34,314 nt of DNA, from assembly GCA_027596945.1 (NCBI GenBank), contig JADGJH010000071.1, positions 1 through 34,314 of the forward strand. The letters are read 5' to 3'. This DNA is from Physocladia obscura. Lineage: Eukaryota > Chytridiomycota > Chytridiomycetes > Chytridiales > Chytriomycetaceae. The first letter of the stretch is position 1, and every line of letters starts with the position of its first letter. The notes beneath the pieces were generated by a model that worked only from the letters and a program-made list of their open reading frames with translations, made no database searches and was not told the origin of the DNA. Below, one piece after another: positions 21,304-31,804 of the stretch. The translations under genes were made by a program, and so were the position numbers.

Positions 21304-23352
21304 ATGAGCAATGAAACCAACGGCGCCCACCTCTCCAAGATTCCGTTTCCGGCTAACACAGCAGAAACTGGTGGCAGATCTGACAATCAATCCGCTCAAA
21401 CCAATCTCAAACTCCAAACAGCCAAAACCATATTTGCCGAAAATCACGAACTATACATCCATGTTGGGATTACATTTTTATGCATGCTTGCAATGATCTG
21501 GTGCATTGTGTCATTCAGCTCCACTTCCCGTCCCGAGTTCGCGTCATATTCATACCTGCTTTCGCCATCATGGATTAACCCATCCTGGTTTGTAGACAAT
21601 TCTGATGGCCAATATCGTAACTTTCGCAGCAACCTCAAAATTCTTATACCGCTGATGGCTGTTCATTTGGCTGTGTCGAATTTTTTACAAACGCTGTTTC
21701 CATCGAAACTAAGAATCAGCAAAGCTGGCGTGACACCGCGTATTATTTTCTCTATCGTATTCTCGATTGGATTTTTCGTTGTGTTTAATGGACTCTCAGG
21801 ATCATTTAAGCTTTTTGTCATCTTGTGGATCAACTTCAGCATTGCAAAGCTGTTAAAGAATTCAAAATTTGCTCCCGCATTTGCTTGGTTGTTTGGTATG
21901 ATGGCTCTCGTTGTAACGCACTATTATAGAGTTTGTTTTTCTTTTGATATTTTTGTTGTCTACTTTGACCTATGAATTTAAAATTAAAAACTTCAGGGAT
22001 TTCAATTTCAATGGATTTCCATACATTTGAGCTTTCTAGATAATATGGGAAACGGAATTACTTTGGGCTGGTGGGATCCTCTGCGATTTTGCTTTCTCCG
22101 CATGGTCAGCTTCGATATGGACTTTCATTGGAAATGCTGTGATGGAGGCGCATCTGAAGAAAAAGTTAAATTGGTTAGTTCAACAAAAAAATCCATATAC
22201 ATATTGCAGTTTTTCCGATTTATACATGATTCAGCAAAGTCACTTGGATTCGTGCAAGGAATGCGGAAAAAATGGTCCTAATAATTACTGCGCCCGAGCT
22301 CGCATCGAAACGTCCCTCGATATCAACGATTATAATATCATATCGTATTTCACATATATTTTATATATTCCACTTTATCTCGCTGGTCCAATTATCACAT
22401 TCAACGATTTCATAAACCAACTAAAAACTCGCCCAGCAGCAACAAAAAATCGAAAACTTGTTTTTAACTATGTTGTTCGCTGGATTATTTGCTTTTTTCT
22501 TATGGAACTGTTTATTCACTCGACTTTTGTGATTGCTATCGCTAAATCTTCAATCTGGAAGCAATATTTTTCGTCTTTTCAAGTTGCGTGTCTGGGATAC
22601 TTTAATCTCAAGCATATTTGGCTAAAACTTTTGGTCATATGGCGTTTTTTCCGTGCGTGGGCTATGATGGATGGAATCGAAACAATTGAAAATATGAATC
22701 GATGCATGTCAAACAACTATAGTGCCAGCGGTTTTTGGAGAAGCTGGCATCGTAGCTTCAACCGTTGGATTATTCGTTACATTTATGTGCCGATGGGTGG
22801 AAGTCGGATGTATTTGGTGAATTTGTTTGTAACTTTCACATTTGTCGCGATCTGGCACGACTTAAGTGAGGTTTTCTTTTATATCTCATTTTTATTTAAT
22901 TTTAAAAAACTGTAGATTTGAATTTATTGCTTTGGGGCTGGTTGATATCGCTCTCAATAATTCCGGAAACAATTGCGATGAAAGCGATTCCCCACAAAAG
23001 GTGGGAATCGTGGCGCCATTATAAACATTTATGTGGAGTAGGTGCCGTGGCAAATATATTACTCATGATTGCTGTGAATATTGTTGGATTTGGGGCAGCT
23101 GGAGGTCACGAAAATTCGGCTGATGGTGGAGTCATGGCAATGATTCCGATCATTTTCAATATAAACAGTTGAGTTTAACTTGTAATTTTGTGGTTGTGCT
23201 TGAGAATGTGCGTTTTTTTGACTGATATGTGACTTCTTTCAGATGCTCCAACGTTTGTTGGTATTTTTGTGTTTTTCTTTTCCTTATCACAGGTCCAATT
23301 TGCCTATCGTGATTATGAAGCTCGAATTGGCAGTGCAACTGCACGTGATTGA
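21304..23352 (+). CDS. GUP1: GUP1-like membrane-bound O-acyltransferase (MBOAT)
   Basis: Five exons: 21304-21930, 21997-22173, 22235-22865, 22916-23167 and 23243-23352; introns 66, 61, 50 and 75 nt; 598 aa, the usual Gup1 length. Family motifs: FLRMVSFDMDFHW, DYNIISYFTYILYIPLYLAG followed by PIITFNDF, FWRSWHRSFNRWIIRYIYVP and FVAIWHD. H440 (in WHRSF) and H476 (in IWHD) are the two conserved MBOAT histidines; the second is the presumed catalytic one. About ten membrane segments are visible. Yeast Gup1 remodels GPI-anchor lipids in the ER by adding a long acyl chain; the same role is likely here. Intron 2 (22174-22234) is needed to change frame between SEEKVKL and QSHLDSCKEC. The C-terminus extends after the last membrane segment to ARIGSATARD. 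Confidence 0.95.
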
Positions 23353-25034
23353 TTCTTTCTTTCTATTTTTACCGCTTTTCTTTGGGTTAAAATAAATGTG
23401 CAATACTTGCTAAACAAATTTTTTTTTTGCTAATTTGTTTGCACAATAGGAGTGTGCCAATATAAATTTCCAAAAAAGCTGTTGAGGCAATTACAAAGTT
23501 CAAGTTTCTCGACTACTGTAAAATTTTCTGACTTTCAGTAGACTTGTGCAAGATTTGAAAGAGAAACCCAAGTATTAGCAATATGCTTCACTGTTAAAGG
23601 CAAACAAATATGCTTAAGTGTAGCTGTACAAGTGTATATCTCCAATAATCAAGAATATTGAAAAATAATCTTCTTGATCTTTTTGAGCTTCTGTATTTTT
23701 TTTTTTTTAAATAACTGACACCCCGAATATTTCAAAACCAGCAGCAACGGATTCCTCCAAAAGCTTTCCTACGGCTACTCGTGCATTCATTGATAATAAA
23801 TACAAATTTGCTTTGCATCATTGAAAAATATAAATATGTACGATAAGAAAGTCCGAGTGATACATTAAATCCATGCTTTGACACACGCATCAATTCTAAC
23901 ACATTTTGTAAGTGCCTTTGTTTATATAAGCTAGTCGTATAAAAATATGAGATACAAAGTTTCATTGATAAGATCGTAGTTTTCTTGTCGGCTGTGAAGC
24001 TGTAAATAGAAAGTTCAGTTTCTTCTGTTATTGAAATAAATTCATTACAAAACTAATTGTCAAAGATACGAGTGAAAATAGCCAGATTGCTTTCAAATCT
24101 TTCAGAAAAGGCCACTGTTGGACACTTTTTTCGGACAGCATTATTGAAATTGGAATTAAATGCTCTCTCAAAAATTTAGTTCCGGAGACAACCGAAGCTT
24201 TGAATCATTATCCAGTCGTTTGTTTTTTTTTTTTCGTTTTTTTTTTTATGTTATTTCTTCAAAATTTTCCAAAGCGGAAAAATAGATGGAGTTTTCAATT
24301 TTTGGGATTGTTTGGAAATGAAATTTTTTGCACAAAATTTTTTCGGATAAGAAATTCATTTAAAATAACTACCTCTGTTGAGAAGCGCTGGCGGGAGTGT
24401 GGAGGACGCAGGAGCAGGGCCTTGAGGAGTCTGCTGAGGACAGACGATGGAAGAGATTTCACGGAGGAAAAAAGTGTATTTTATTTTTAGAACAGAACAG
24501 AGTTAAAAAGTGATCCACAGTCACATTCCAACAACCTCACGAATATCGGTCCAAATGGGAATATTTTACTCCAGGAAAGTTTATATGTATTTAGCTGGCT
24601 GGTTAAATGAGATCGACTATTAAATCTATCAGTTTTAGATTACAAATCGGATAGTCTAGCTGTAAATAGATCCAGCAGCAGCCGATTCCTTGCATGAAAT
24701 GAATAGATATGTATTTTTATAGTGCTAGCTTGAATTTTGTCCAGATTGCGACCTCAAACCTTTTCCTGTCATGAGAAAAAATTTTCAAAAAAATTCTCTG
24801 CTTTCCACATGACCTTTAATCACAATTTTCATGAATGCAAAACTGCATTGGCAATACAGCAATATTCCCAGATTTTTTGGAGTATCATGTCTTGAAATAA
24901 TTGGGCTATTAAAGATGAACATCAAGTTTTTTTGGCAGTGAAACTTTTAAATTACACTCAATTTCAATTCAAAAAATATTTATATATTATATTACATATA
25001 TCCATATATATTAAATTTATAAAATCTTTCACTT
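23353..25034. other. Long AT-rich intergenic region
   Basis: About 1.7 kb between the 3' ends of GUP1 (+) and the SnoaL-like gene (-). It holds T runs (23418-23427, 23697-23709, 24223-24248) and TA-rich sequence near 24980-25015. A GC-rich island (about 24383-24466) stands out from its surroundings. The open frame over it (24200-24490, +) starts in a T run and has no recognisable features. No gene called. Confidence 0.5.
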
Positions 25035-25553
25035 TTATTGTCTCTCCAATTTTTTTTGCTGTTCCTGCACGACAATAAACTGCTTCAACCTGTCCGTGAA
25101 AAACGCATCAGACACTTTACTGTCAACAAACTCTTTAACGTGGCAAATCCTGCCATCCTTGTCAAACTTGAAAAAGAAAGAATATTCATTCTCATAATCC
25201 CCAATAACCGAAACCCCAGTCGATCTCGCATGCATAGCAACGGCGTCGTTTCCGACGACTAGATCCAAGATTTCCACATTAAATTTCGAAAAGAATCGCG
25301 CGACAGTCGAATTGTAGAATTCAGTATATTCAGTGTTGTTTCTGACGGGGCGGTTTAAAGAGAGCGGATGAATAGCGTGTATGCAGTCGGGAGATTTGAG
25401 CGCAGTGATTGCTGCAATGTCGGCGTTATTGTAAGCTGCCACAAAGGCTTTGACTGCGTTGATTCTGCTTTCGTTCGTGCTTTCGATGTTTTGCTTGATA
25501 CTTTTGGTTGGAGTGTTGCCCATTTTTTTGATGTCAAATTTTTGTTTTCGCAT
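25035..25553 (-). CDS. SnoaL-like / NTF2-fold protein
   Basis: Single exon, 172 aa from ATG 25553, or 162 aa from the in-frame ATG at 25523. The sequence follows the SnoaL/DUF4440-type NTF2-like fold: first helix with VKAFVAAYNNADIAAI, a 'D.I.AIHPLS' segment, then strands including FNVEILDLVVGNDAVAMHAR and YENEYSFFFKFDKDGRICHV, with a closing helix. Members bind small molecules or act as isomerases, hydrolases or pseudo-enzymes, so the substrate cannot be predicted. If translation starts at 25523 the protein begins MGNTPTKS, which fits the N-myristoylation consensus (Gly2, Ser/Thr at position 6). No neighbour suggests a pathway. Confidence 0.75.
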   Translation of the reverse strand: MRKQKFDIKKMGNTPTKSIKQNIESTNESRINAVKAFVAAYNNADIAAITALKSPDCIHAIHPLSLNRPVRNNTEYTEFYNSTVARFFSKFNVEILDLVVGNDAVAMHARSTGVSVIGDYENEYSFFFKFDKDGRICHVKEFVDSKVSDAFFTDRLKQFIVVQEQQKKLERQ

Positions 25554-25918
25554 ACCCTTAAAAAATCCCGTAAAGATTCAAAAATAACATCTCAATTTAA
25601 AATATCAGAAAAATAAGTGAATTAACAAAAGTAAATATGATATTTGACAAGAAATACCATGTTTCAGAGTCCTAATTTTGCAACTAACCAAAAATTAGTA
25701 ACCGTACAAACTTATTTTAGTGTTCGAAATAGCAGAATTTCCGTGTAAACTCACTATACAGTTTTTGGCGTTCTTTTCAAGTTGTCGTTCAAACATGTGC
25801 TGTATGTCATGTTTTTTACGTTTTTTTTTTTTTTTTTTAATTTTTAAAAATTTTTAAAAAAAAAAAAAAAAAAGAAGTTAACTCTTTAAGCTATAGATTT
25901 TCTTCATTTCTTCCCAAT
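25554..25918. other. Intergenic region with a T/A foldback
   Basis: This lies between the start of the SnoaL-like gene and the stop of the SH3 gene, both on the minus strand. It is AT-rich. The only structure seen is the T18/A18 inverted repeat listed separately. Confidence 0.5.
25821..25873. repeat. T18...A18 inverted repeat
   Basis: A run of 18 T (25821-25838) is followed by a 17-nt AT-only spacer (aatttttaaaaattttt) and a run of 18 A (25856-25873). The arms pair perfectly. It lies between two genes on the same strand and could act as a nucleosome-excluding element, or help end transcription of the SH3 gene (minus strand). Confidence 0.85.
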
Positions 25919-28096
25919 CTACTTTGCCCCGAAGAAAGAACTTGCACTCTTCTTCAACGAGCTTTTCATCCTTCCCTGAGTCGTTGTGCCAGCTCCAACC
26001 CCTCCAACGCCACCAGCACCAACAAAACCACTGCCACTATGACTCTTCCGTCGTTCAATACGCACATTTGCACCAGCAATACTTGCTGTACGGGTCCCGT
26101 CCAAAAACTCGGCCGGTATTTCTGGCATTGGCGGTGCTAGTTTGCCTCCAATATTCGCGCTTTTGTTTGATGAAGTAGGGCTACCGGGCTGAATGCTACC
26201 GGTTGTACTGGGACTACGCATTGCGTAATATGTCATTGCACTTGGCAAGCTCGTCGGCGCTTGCGGTGTCCGCGCACTAAGGCGTGGGAAAAATGAACCA
26301 AAGGGTGTCCGTGGCGTCTTTGGTGCTGCTGGCGATTTTGGACGAAGGTTTGATTGTGAGGGGACGCGACGGGTACGAGAAGTTGATATATTGAGAACAG
26401 GTTGCGCGTTGTGTTGCTGCTGTTGACTTGATCGTTGTTGATAAGGAGGATTTTGATATACCATTTGAGTCTGTTGTTGTTGCTGTTGCTGTGGTATTTG
26501 TTGTGGTGGTTGTAGTTGTTGCTGTGGAGATTGACGGCCGCGACGAAGACGAAACGAAGAAGATTGTTGGTCGGGAAGCGGAGATGAAGATGTCGGATGC
26601 GATGAAGACGACGAAGAGAACAACATTCTGAAAAATGAACCAGTTGACTTTGTTCTTTGAGGAGTTGGTGGAATGGGAGTTGTTGGAAAAGAGACTGGAT
26701 TGGATGGCTGCTTAGTTATCATTTGCGGTACTGTGGAATATTTTGAATAGAATCTCAATTAGTTTTCAAAAATATGGCAACCGATAGGATTATACCGTCA
26801 ATTGAGGCAGTGCCGTTGTTAATAACGCCATTCCAGGTAGGATTTCCGAATTCATAGTTGTTTTTCAAACTCAAATTCGAGCTGCTTTTAGGCGTCGAAA
26901 ATTTTCGGAGTTTCTCACGGCTTCCAGATTTAGTTTGAACATGTTCGCTAAATTCTGGAAGAGAATCTGCATTCGATCTCGAAAACTCCGAGTTTCGTAA
27001 TTCATTTTCCAAATCGGCTATTTCCTTGGAACGTGCATTAGATCGGTAGTTGCCCACACCCATATTTGATGCACTATTCATATTATTATACTGAGCAGCA
27101 CTTGTCGGTGTTGCCACAACAGCTGAAGCTGTAGTTGTTGAATCTGACACTTGCAAGTATGAAGATGACGAGAAAGAATGGCGTTTGTTCATAACTGGTG
27201 CAGGGTATTGTTGGTGCTGGCGTGTTAGCATGTCGTGTTCATGATTCATTGCCGCGATTTGAGAATTTATAGCAGATCTTCCTGTTATAGCAGATGATGA
27301 AGTGGCAGTAACTTTTGACTGACTTTGTGTTGAATTCTGTAATACTTCGTAAGATGATGTCCAATTGAAGGCAACCAAATCACCTTTGCAGCAGGAGGAG
27401 CCGGATTCGATGGCCCTCGGACTTTGTTTTTCGCCATGTTCAGGTCCGTTACTTCAAAATACTTATCAGGCACAAAGCCACAAGTTGCAGTTCGCGAGAG
27501 AGGAGTGGCAAACTATTTTTTGTTTTTTTTTGTTTTCTTTTGTTTGTTTTTTTCGATACAAGGGGAATGTATGTGAACTAATACTGACTTCGGTACTGAC
27601 GAAGAAACATTTCATCTCGTCATTATGGTTGAGGGCACTGTTGTAGAGAGAATCAGAACGGGTAAATAGAAATTCACGAAAAAAAGGAGTACTAGAATGC
27701 TTGGTTTTCTTTAAATGAGAGATGGTCTGGACGGTCAGCGGGGGCTCTGTAGGAATCAATGGACCGAATCTTGAAGATGGCATCGTTCTTGAATACGTGA
27801 GCCTCAGTAGACATTGTGGATTGCGTAGGTAACAGAATCCCGATCCTGGGGGGCAGATGCTGATGACGCGAAGCCGGGGTGGCGGGAGGGGTGGTTGCCG
27901 CTGCTGTTGTGGTTGACGCAGACGCGGACGTCATTGACATAGACATGGACATTGTCGTTGCCGTTGCTGTTGCCGTTGCTGTTGCCGGTGTCATTGCATT
28001 GGTAGTCCGTGTTGATGTTATTGACGCTGTTGTTGCAGCGGCGGGCTGGTGTTGTGCTTTGCTTGCCGTTGGGTGGGATTTTCCAATCAAAAACAT
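25919..28096 (-). CDS. SH3-domain protein with long disordered tail
   Basis: Five exons: 28096-27693, 27637-27589, 27512-27384, 27336-26796 and 26730-25919; introns 55, 76, 47 and 65 nt; 644 aa. The N-terminus is Thr/Ala/Met-Ser low complexity. A single SH3 domain (about 106-172) is spread over the first three exons: SIDSYRAPADRPDHLSFKEN, then YALNHNDEMKCFFVSTE, then TATCGFVPDKYFEV. The ALYDY-like start, the acidic RT loop and the final G-F-V-P-x-x-Y are present; the usual WW is replaced by Cys-Phe-Phe. The rest is Pro/Ser/Gln-rich with a polyQ stretch (about 443-462) and ends KSASSFFGAK. Such proteins usually serve as adaptors in actin, polarity or MAPK signalling; this is inference. The start could also be the internal ATG before STEAHVFK, which would drop the low-complexity leader. 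Confidence 0.8.
27935..27995. repeat. Degenerate hexamer minisatellite inside the SH3 gene
   Basis: On the plus strand, GTTGCC/GTTGCT units and neighbouring GACATN units alternate. On the coding strand they encode the Ala-Thr and Met-Ser dipeptide runs (TATATATATT, MSMSMSM). They are likely slippage-prone, so length may vary between isolates. Confidence 0.7.
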
Positions 28097-28962
28097 TTGA
28101 TTCTCGTGTTGCCGCGTTCGTACGGAGCCGGACGAAAAATGAGAAGTATAGAGGATAAGGGCGTGGGCAGTGCCAGTGTCGTGTCTGATTTGCTATTGGT
28201 TATGACAGTGATGCCGTTGTTGTTCAGTCAAACCAATTTTTCCAATTTTCACTTGAGCAAATTTTCGACGATGAGGAAAGTCGCAGGTTGTTCGTTCATT
28301 TGGCTTGGCGGCAAACAGCATGATACCTGATGGGTTCATAATCCGTAATCCGTGATACCCAATTTCTGCCGTCTATCTTATGCAAGCCTCCAAATATCTA
28401 TCTATCCATTCATCCCCAACCAATAAGAACCAACGAGGAATACTGCATATGGAAATTTTATATAAAACAAAAGCACCGATCAAGTAAGCAGCGTATATGC
28501 TGCTGTTAACGGCATTGAAAATGTAAAGAATCACATGCTAGCTCTTTAACAACAATAAAAAAACAAAAAAACAAAAGAAAAAGAACGAAAAACTATGACT
28601 TTCATTGCGTCGGATTGCAAACATTATCTATGACATTAATGCATTCATTATGACGATAAACAACAAATCTTAAAGGTTGAACCTTGGAATCGAACAGGGT
28701 TCGGCAGAATGCGCCGAATGGGTTTTAGACACCGGTTTCTGCCTGTAACTTTCATAACATTAGCTCAAACAACGGATCAAAACAAAGTATAGAATCAGAC
28801 TCTAATCTCTTTTTTTTTATTCAACTTTTCTTTAAAAAAAAAAACTTACAACACTCTTTTTTCAACTATCAATTCTCTTTTTTTCAAGGTACGAACAGTA
28901 GTACTCCTCTCTTATTCTGTGTTTCGTTTCTTTCTTTTGTTCAGTTTCTTCTGTTGTAATGA
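28097..28962. other. Divergent intergenic region between the SH3 and cyclin genes
   Basis: About 0.87 kb serving as 5' flank for both the minus-strand SH3 gene and the plus-strand cyclin gene. It has A-rich tracts (28556-28592), pyrimidine tracts before the cyclin start, and the hairpin cluster at 28679-28743. No gene is supportable; open frames left of 28330 overlap the SH3 5' end and look like shadows. Confidence 0.5.
28679..28743. other. Cluster of overlapping hairpins
   Basis: Hairpin 1 (28679-28702): GAACCTTG pairs with CAGGGTTC, with one G-T pair and an 8-nt loop. Hairpin 2 (28700-28718): TTCGGC/GCCGAA with a 7-nt loop. A third pairing, GGCAGAA (28703-28709) with TTCTGCC (28737-28743), is perfect over 7 bp and excludes hairpin 2. 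The CGG-N9-CCG within hairpin 2 also resembles a Zn2Cys6 regulator site. A tRNA was considered and not supported. Confidence 0.5.
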
Positions 28963-30710
28963 ATGCAATTAATTTTTGATCGGCCAAACACACGATCAGC
29001 AGACATGAACAACTTGAACTTGCGTTTTGGATTCTTCGCCGGCACGTATCACGCAAAGGCACCGAGCCATTGCAGTGATAGAAGTCCCGGTTTCAGTCCC
29101 CCATCCGGCACAGACAACAGCAGCAACTGCAGCAGAGAAGGCAGCAGCGACAACAGCATTAATAGCACCCATAAGCACATCCAGACCCATAACTATCCCC
29201 CGCTAAGCGTCAGCAGCGAACCACACAATGATTCGGATCGGCTGGCATCTGCTCGCTGCGTTTCGCACGCACCACTGCATAGCAGCTTAGCCAGCAATAA
29301 AACACGCTCGTCGGATTCGTCGGTTCTGATGATGGGTTTCAAGAACAAGAACAAGCAAAACGCGCAAGCTCCTGTGCTTCCGCCAAAGCTGCAATTTCGA
29401 GCCAAGGCGCGTACGAAATCACAGTCGCCTTCCACAGCTGACATAACCAGCGGCTGGGACTGGGGCTGGCACGCACCGCTTAGTCACTGGATTTCCCATT
29501 CAGATACTGCCTCTTCCACCTCGTCCAAATATAAAAGCGACGCCATTTGTAAACCCGATATCGCGGTCTCTAAAAACGGAGACGACAAAAACGCGCCATC
29601 ATTGGCTGTCACATTTGGTCTCTCGGCTATGCTCAATTCCTTGTCGTTTACATCTTCGACAAAATCACGTTCACAACAGTCTCAATCTCAAAAGCAAATT
29701 GAACGGATACATCAACATGCGATCGACAAGCACAGTCTATTTGAACAGAAGCGTTTATTTGCGCAATCCGAGCATCAAAAAACTCTTGCTCGTCAAATGA
29801 AAGAAATTGATGAATTTTTCCCACCAGTTTCGCCCGATCAGCTTATGAATGACCTTGTTGGTGAGATCTTTTTTGTAATTTTTTTATATTTTTTTTCCCA
29901 CATCACGTTCGATGACTGTTTTTTAATCATCAGAATATTCTTGCCATATTGTCGTTAATCTATTTGTCGAAATATCCAGCGAAAGTGGACGTCACTCAAC
30001 GACAACTACCGTCACTAATTCTGCTGAAAACGATGGAATTACTTTACAGCAAGAACAGCAACAGCGGCGACATCAAAATCATCACCATAATTATTACAAT
30101 AGTCAACAACACGATCAATATTGCTCAGGGTCCACAATTATTTCACCTGCAGACTTAATTCGTTTGGAAACAAGTGTTCCAGCCCATTCGCATGATGATA
30201 CCAGAACGTCGGCGGAAACAAAGATTTCTGCACAAGCCAGCCCGCAGTCGTTATTAACAACAGTTCTTTCATCCTCATCATCGTCTGCAACAGCAATTGG
30301 ATCTCGATATCAAAGCTTCGTCAACCAACAATCTCCAAAATCAGCCACCAAAATTTTTCTGAACCAACGACTAAATCAAAATCAAACTTCTGATACAATA
30401 CCCACAGTCATAAGCACCACATCAATGTTTGAAATTTTCACTAAAACACCCAGCTTCATCCCCCCACCACCACTCAATAAATTTATTGCCAAACTTATGT
30501 CTCGAACAAGTCTCTCGCATTCAACCCTATTGCATGCAACATATCTCCTGCATGCTCTCCACAGTCGTGTTCCCGATCTTAAAGTTGCATTACCAGCAAC
30601 GCCACCAATAACACCGTTCTCCCCGCCACCACATTCCACCGCCATCTTCTCCTCTATTCAGGAAGAAACCGACCATAAACTGCAGTACTACTACCTTCAA
30701 CACCAAGAGC

Positions 30711-30741
<31 letters not shown>

Positions 30742-31699
30742 GCAACAGCAATATCCGCATCGCATATTTCTCGCAGCACTGGTAATTAGCGCCAAAATTT
30801 TGTATGACGATACGTATGACAACCAAGCTTGGATCCCTGTGTCGCAAGGGCTGCTTCACGACGTTGCCGACTTGAACGCGCTTGAACGGGCCGCATTTGC
30901 AGCGCTCGGATACAATCTATGTGCCGGCGTGCAACGCGACACGTGGCGAAAGTATTGCCACAAGGCAGCCCAATATATCCAGAGCGTGGAAAGCGGGGCA
31001 GATTTGATCCGAGCCGTGATTTATGCAGACTCGTGGACACTTTGCCGCGGCGGAAACGGTGATGGCGGCAAAAATGAAGAGCAGCAGCAGAAGAAAGCGT
31101 TGACAGTTGCGATGGCTGAGGCGGCGAAGGCGGCGGCTTTGGGGAATTTTTTTGCGGAGGAAGAGGAAAGGGTTCGAGTTGTTGTTGAACGGAAGTTTTT
31201 GGAACGATTTTGTTGTAGCGATGGTGGTGTCTTCGGTTCTGATTTTGAAGAAGAAGCGGTCAGTGGATGCCTTCCGTTGGATAGTGCTGTTGAAGTGTTA
31301 TGTTCACCGCCAATCGCTGGATCTTTTAACGAAAACGCTACTGCTGCTGCTGCGGCTGGATATGGGTATGAAGTTGTGTCACCATTGTCGGCAAATACTT
31401 GCGGGGAGTTTGAGATCGATGATGAAGACGATGGGGCTGACACCACGAGTTTTGCCGAATTAGGATCATCTGCGATAAAAAAATTTGACGATGCATCTTT
31501 GTCAGCATTCTCCGTTTCCGAAATGGCTTCGTCCGCCTCAGCTCATGCCAAAAATTCCGGAATCTCGTTTGATGTGGACGAAGAATGTCTACACGTGAAT
31601 GGAAATACGGCGTCTTCTCAAAGCATAAGAGACAGCTGCTGTGATGAGAGTATTGTTTTAGTCGAGGAAACGGGATTGGGTACTGCTTGGTGGTGCTGA
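28963..31699 (+). CDS. PHO80-type cyclin with polyQ insertion
   Basis: Two exons: 28963-29860 and 29934-31699; 73-nt intron; 887 aa. The first 460 residues are Ser/Gln/His-rich, mostly disordered. The cyclin box begins MFEIFTKTPSF.PPPPLNKFI (about 464), continues LLHATYLLHALH and, after a Pro-rich and polyQ insert (about 545-572), resumes with PHRIFLAALVISAKILYDDT, NQAWIPVS, DLNALERAAFAALGYNLC and WRKYCHKA. These are the hallmarks of the PHO80/PCL cyclin family, which activates Pho85-type CDKs in nutrient, glycogen and morphogenesis control. An acidic Ser-rich tail follows. ATG 28963 is the first; ATG 29005 is an alternative. The stop lies 105 bp before the SSB start. Confidence 0.87.
30710..30751 (+). 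repeat. CAA/CAG microsatellite coding for polyglutamine
   Basis: Almost uninterrupted CAA units with a few CAG at the 3' end encode about 14 glutamines inside the cyclin gene. The tract lies within the predicted cyclin fold, between its second and third helices. Length variation here would change a loop, not the frame. Confidence 0.9.
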
Positions 31700-31804
31700 C
31701 GTTTTGTCTTATACATCTTTTTTTTTGCTTACGTTTTGTTTTTGCTATAATAATGAAATGGCTGAATGAAGAATCTATCTTTTGCAATTCAATCAAAAAC
31801 AGAA

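Noticed and set aside
24200..24490. 96-codon open frame (+)
   Set aside because: It opens in a poly-T run giving a Phe-rich artefact, has no family resemblance, and is open only because stops are missing over the GC island.
27879..28100. Valine/alanine/aspartate-rich frame on the plus strand
   Set aside because: It is the antisense shadow of the Thr/Ala/Ser low-complexity exon of the SH3 gene.
28660..28745. tRNA gene on the minus strand (TTCGATTCC resembles a B box)
   Set aside because: The T-stem does not pair beyond one base, and no matching 5' acceptor strand or D-arm lies at the right distance.
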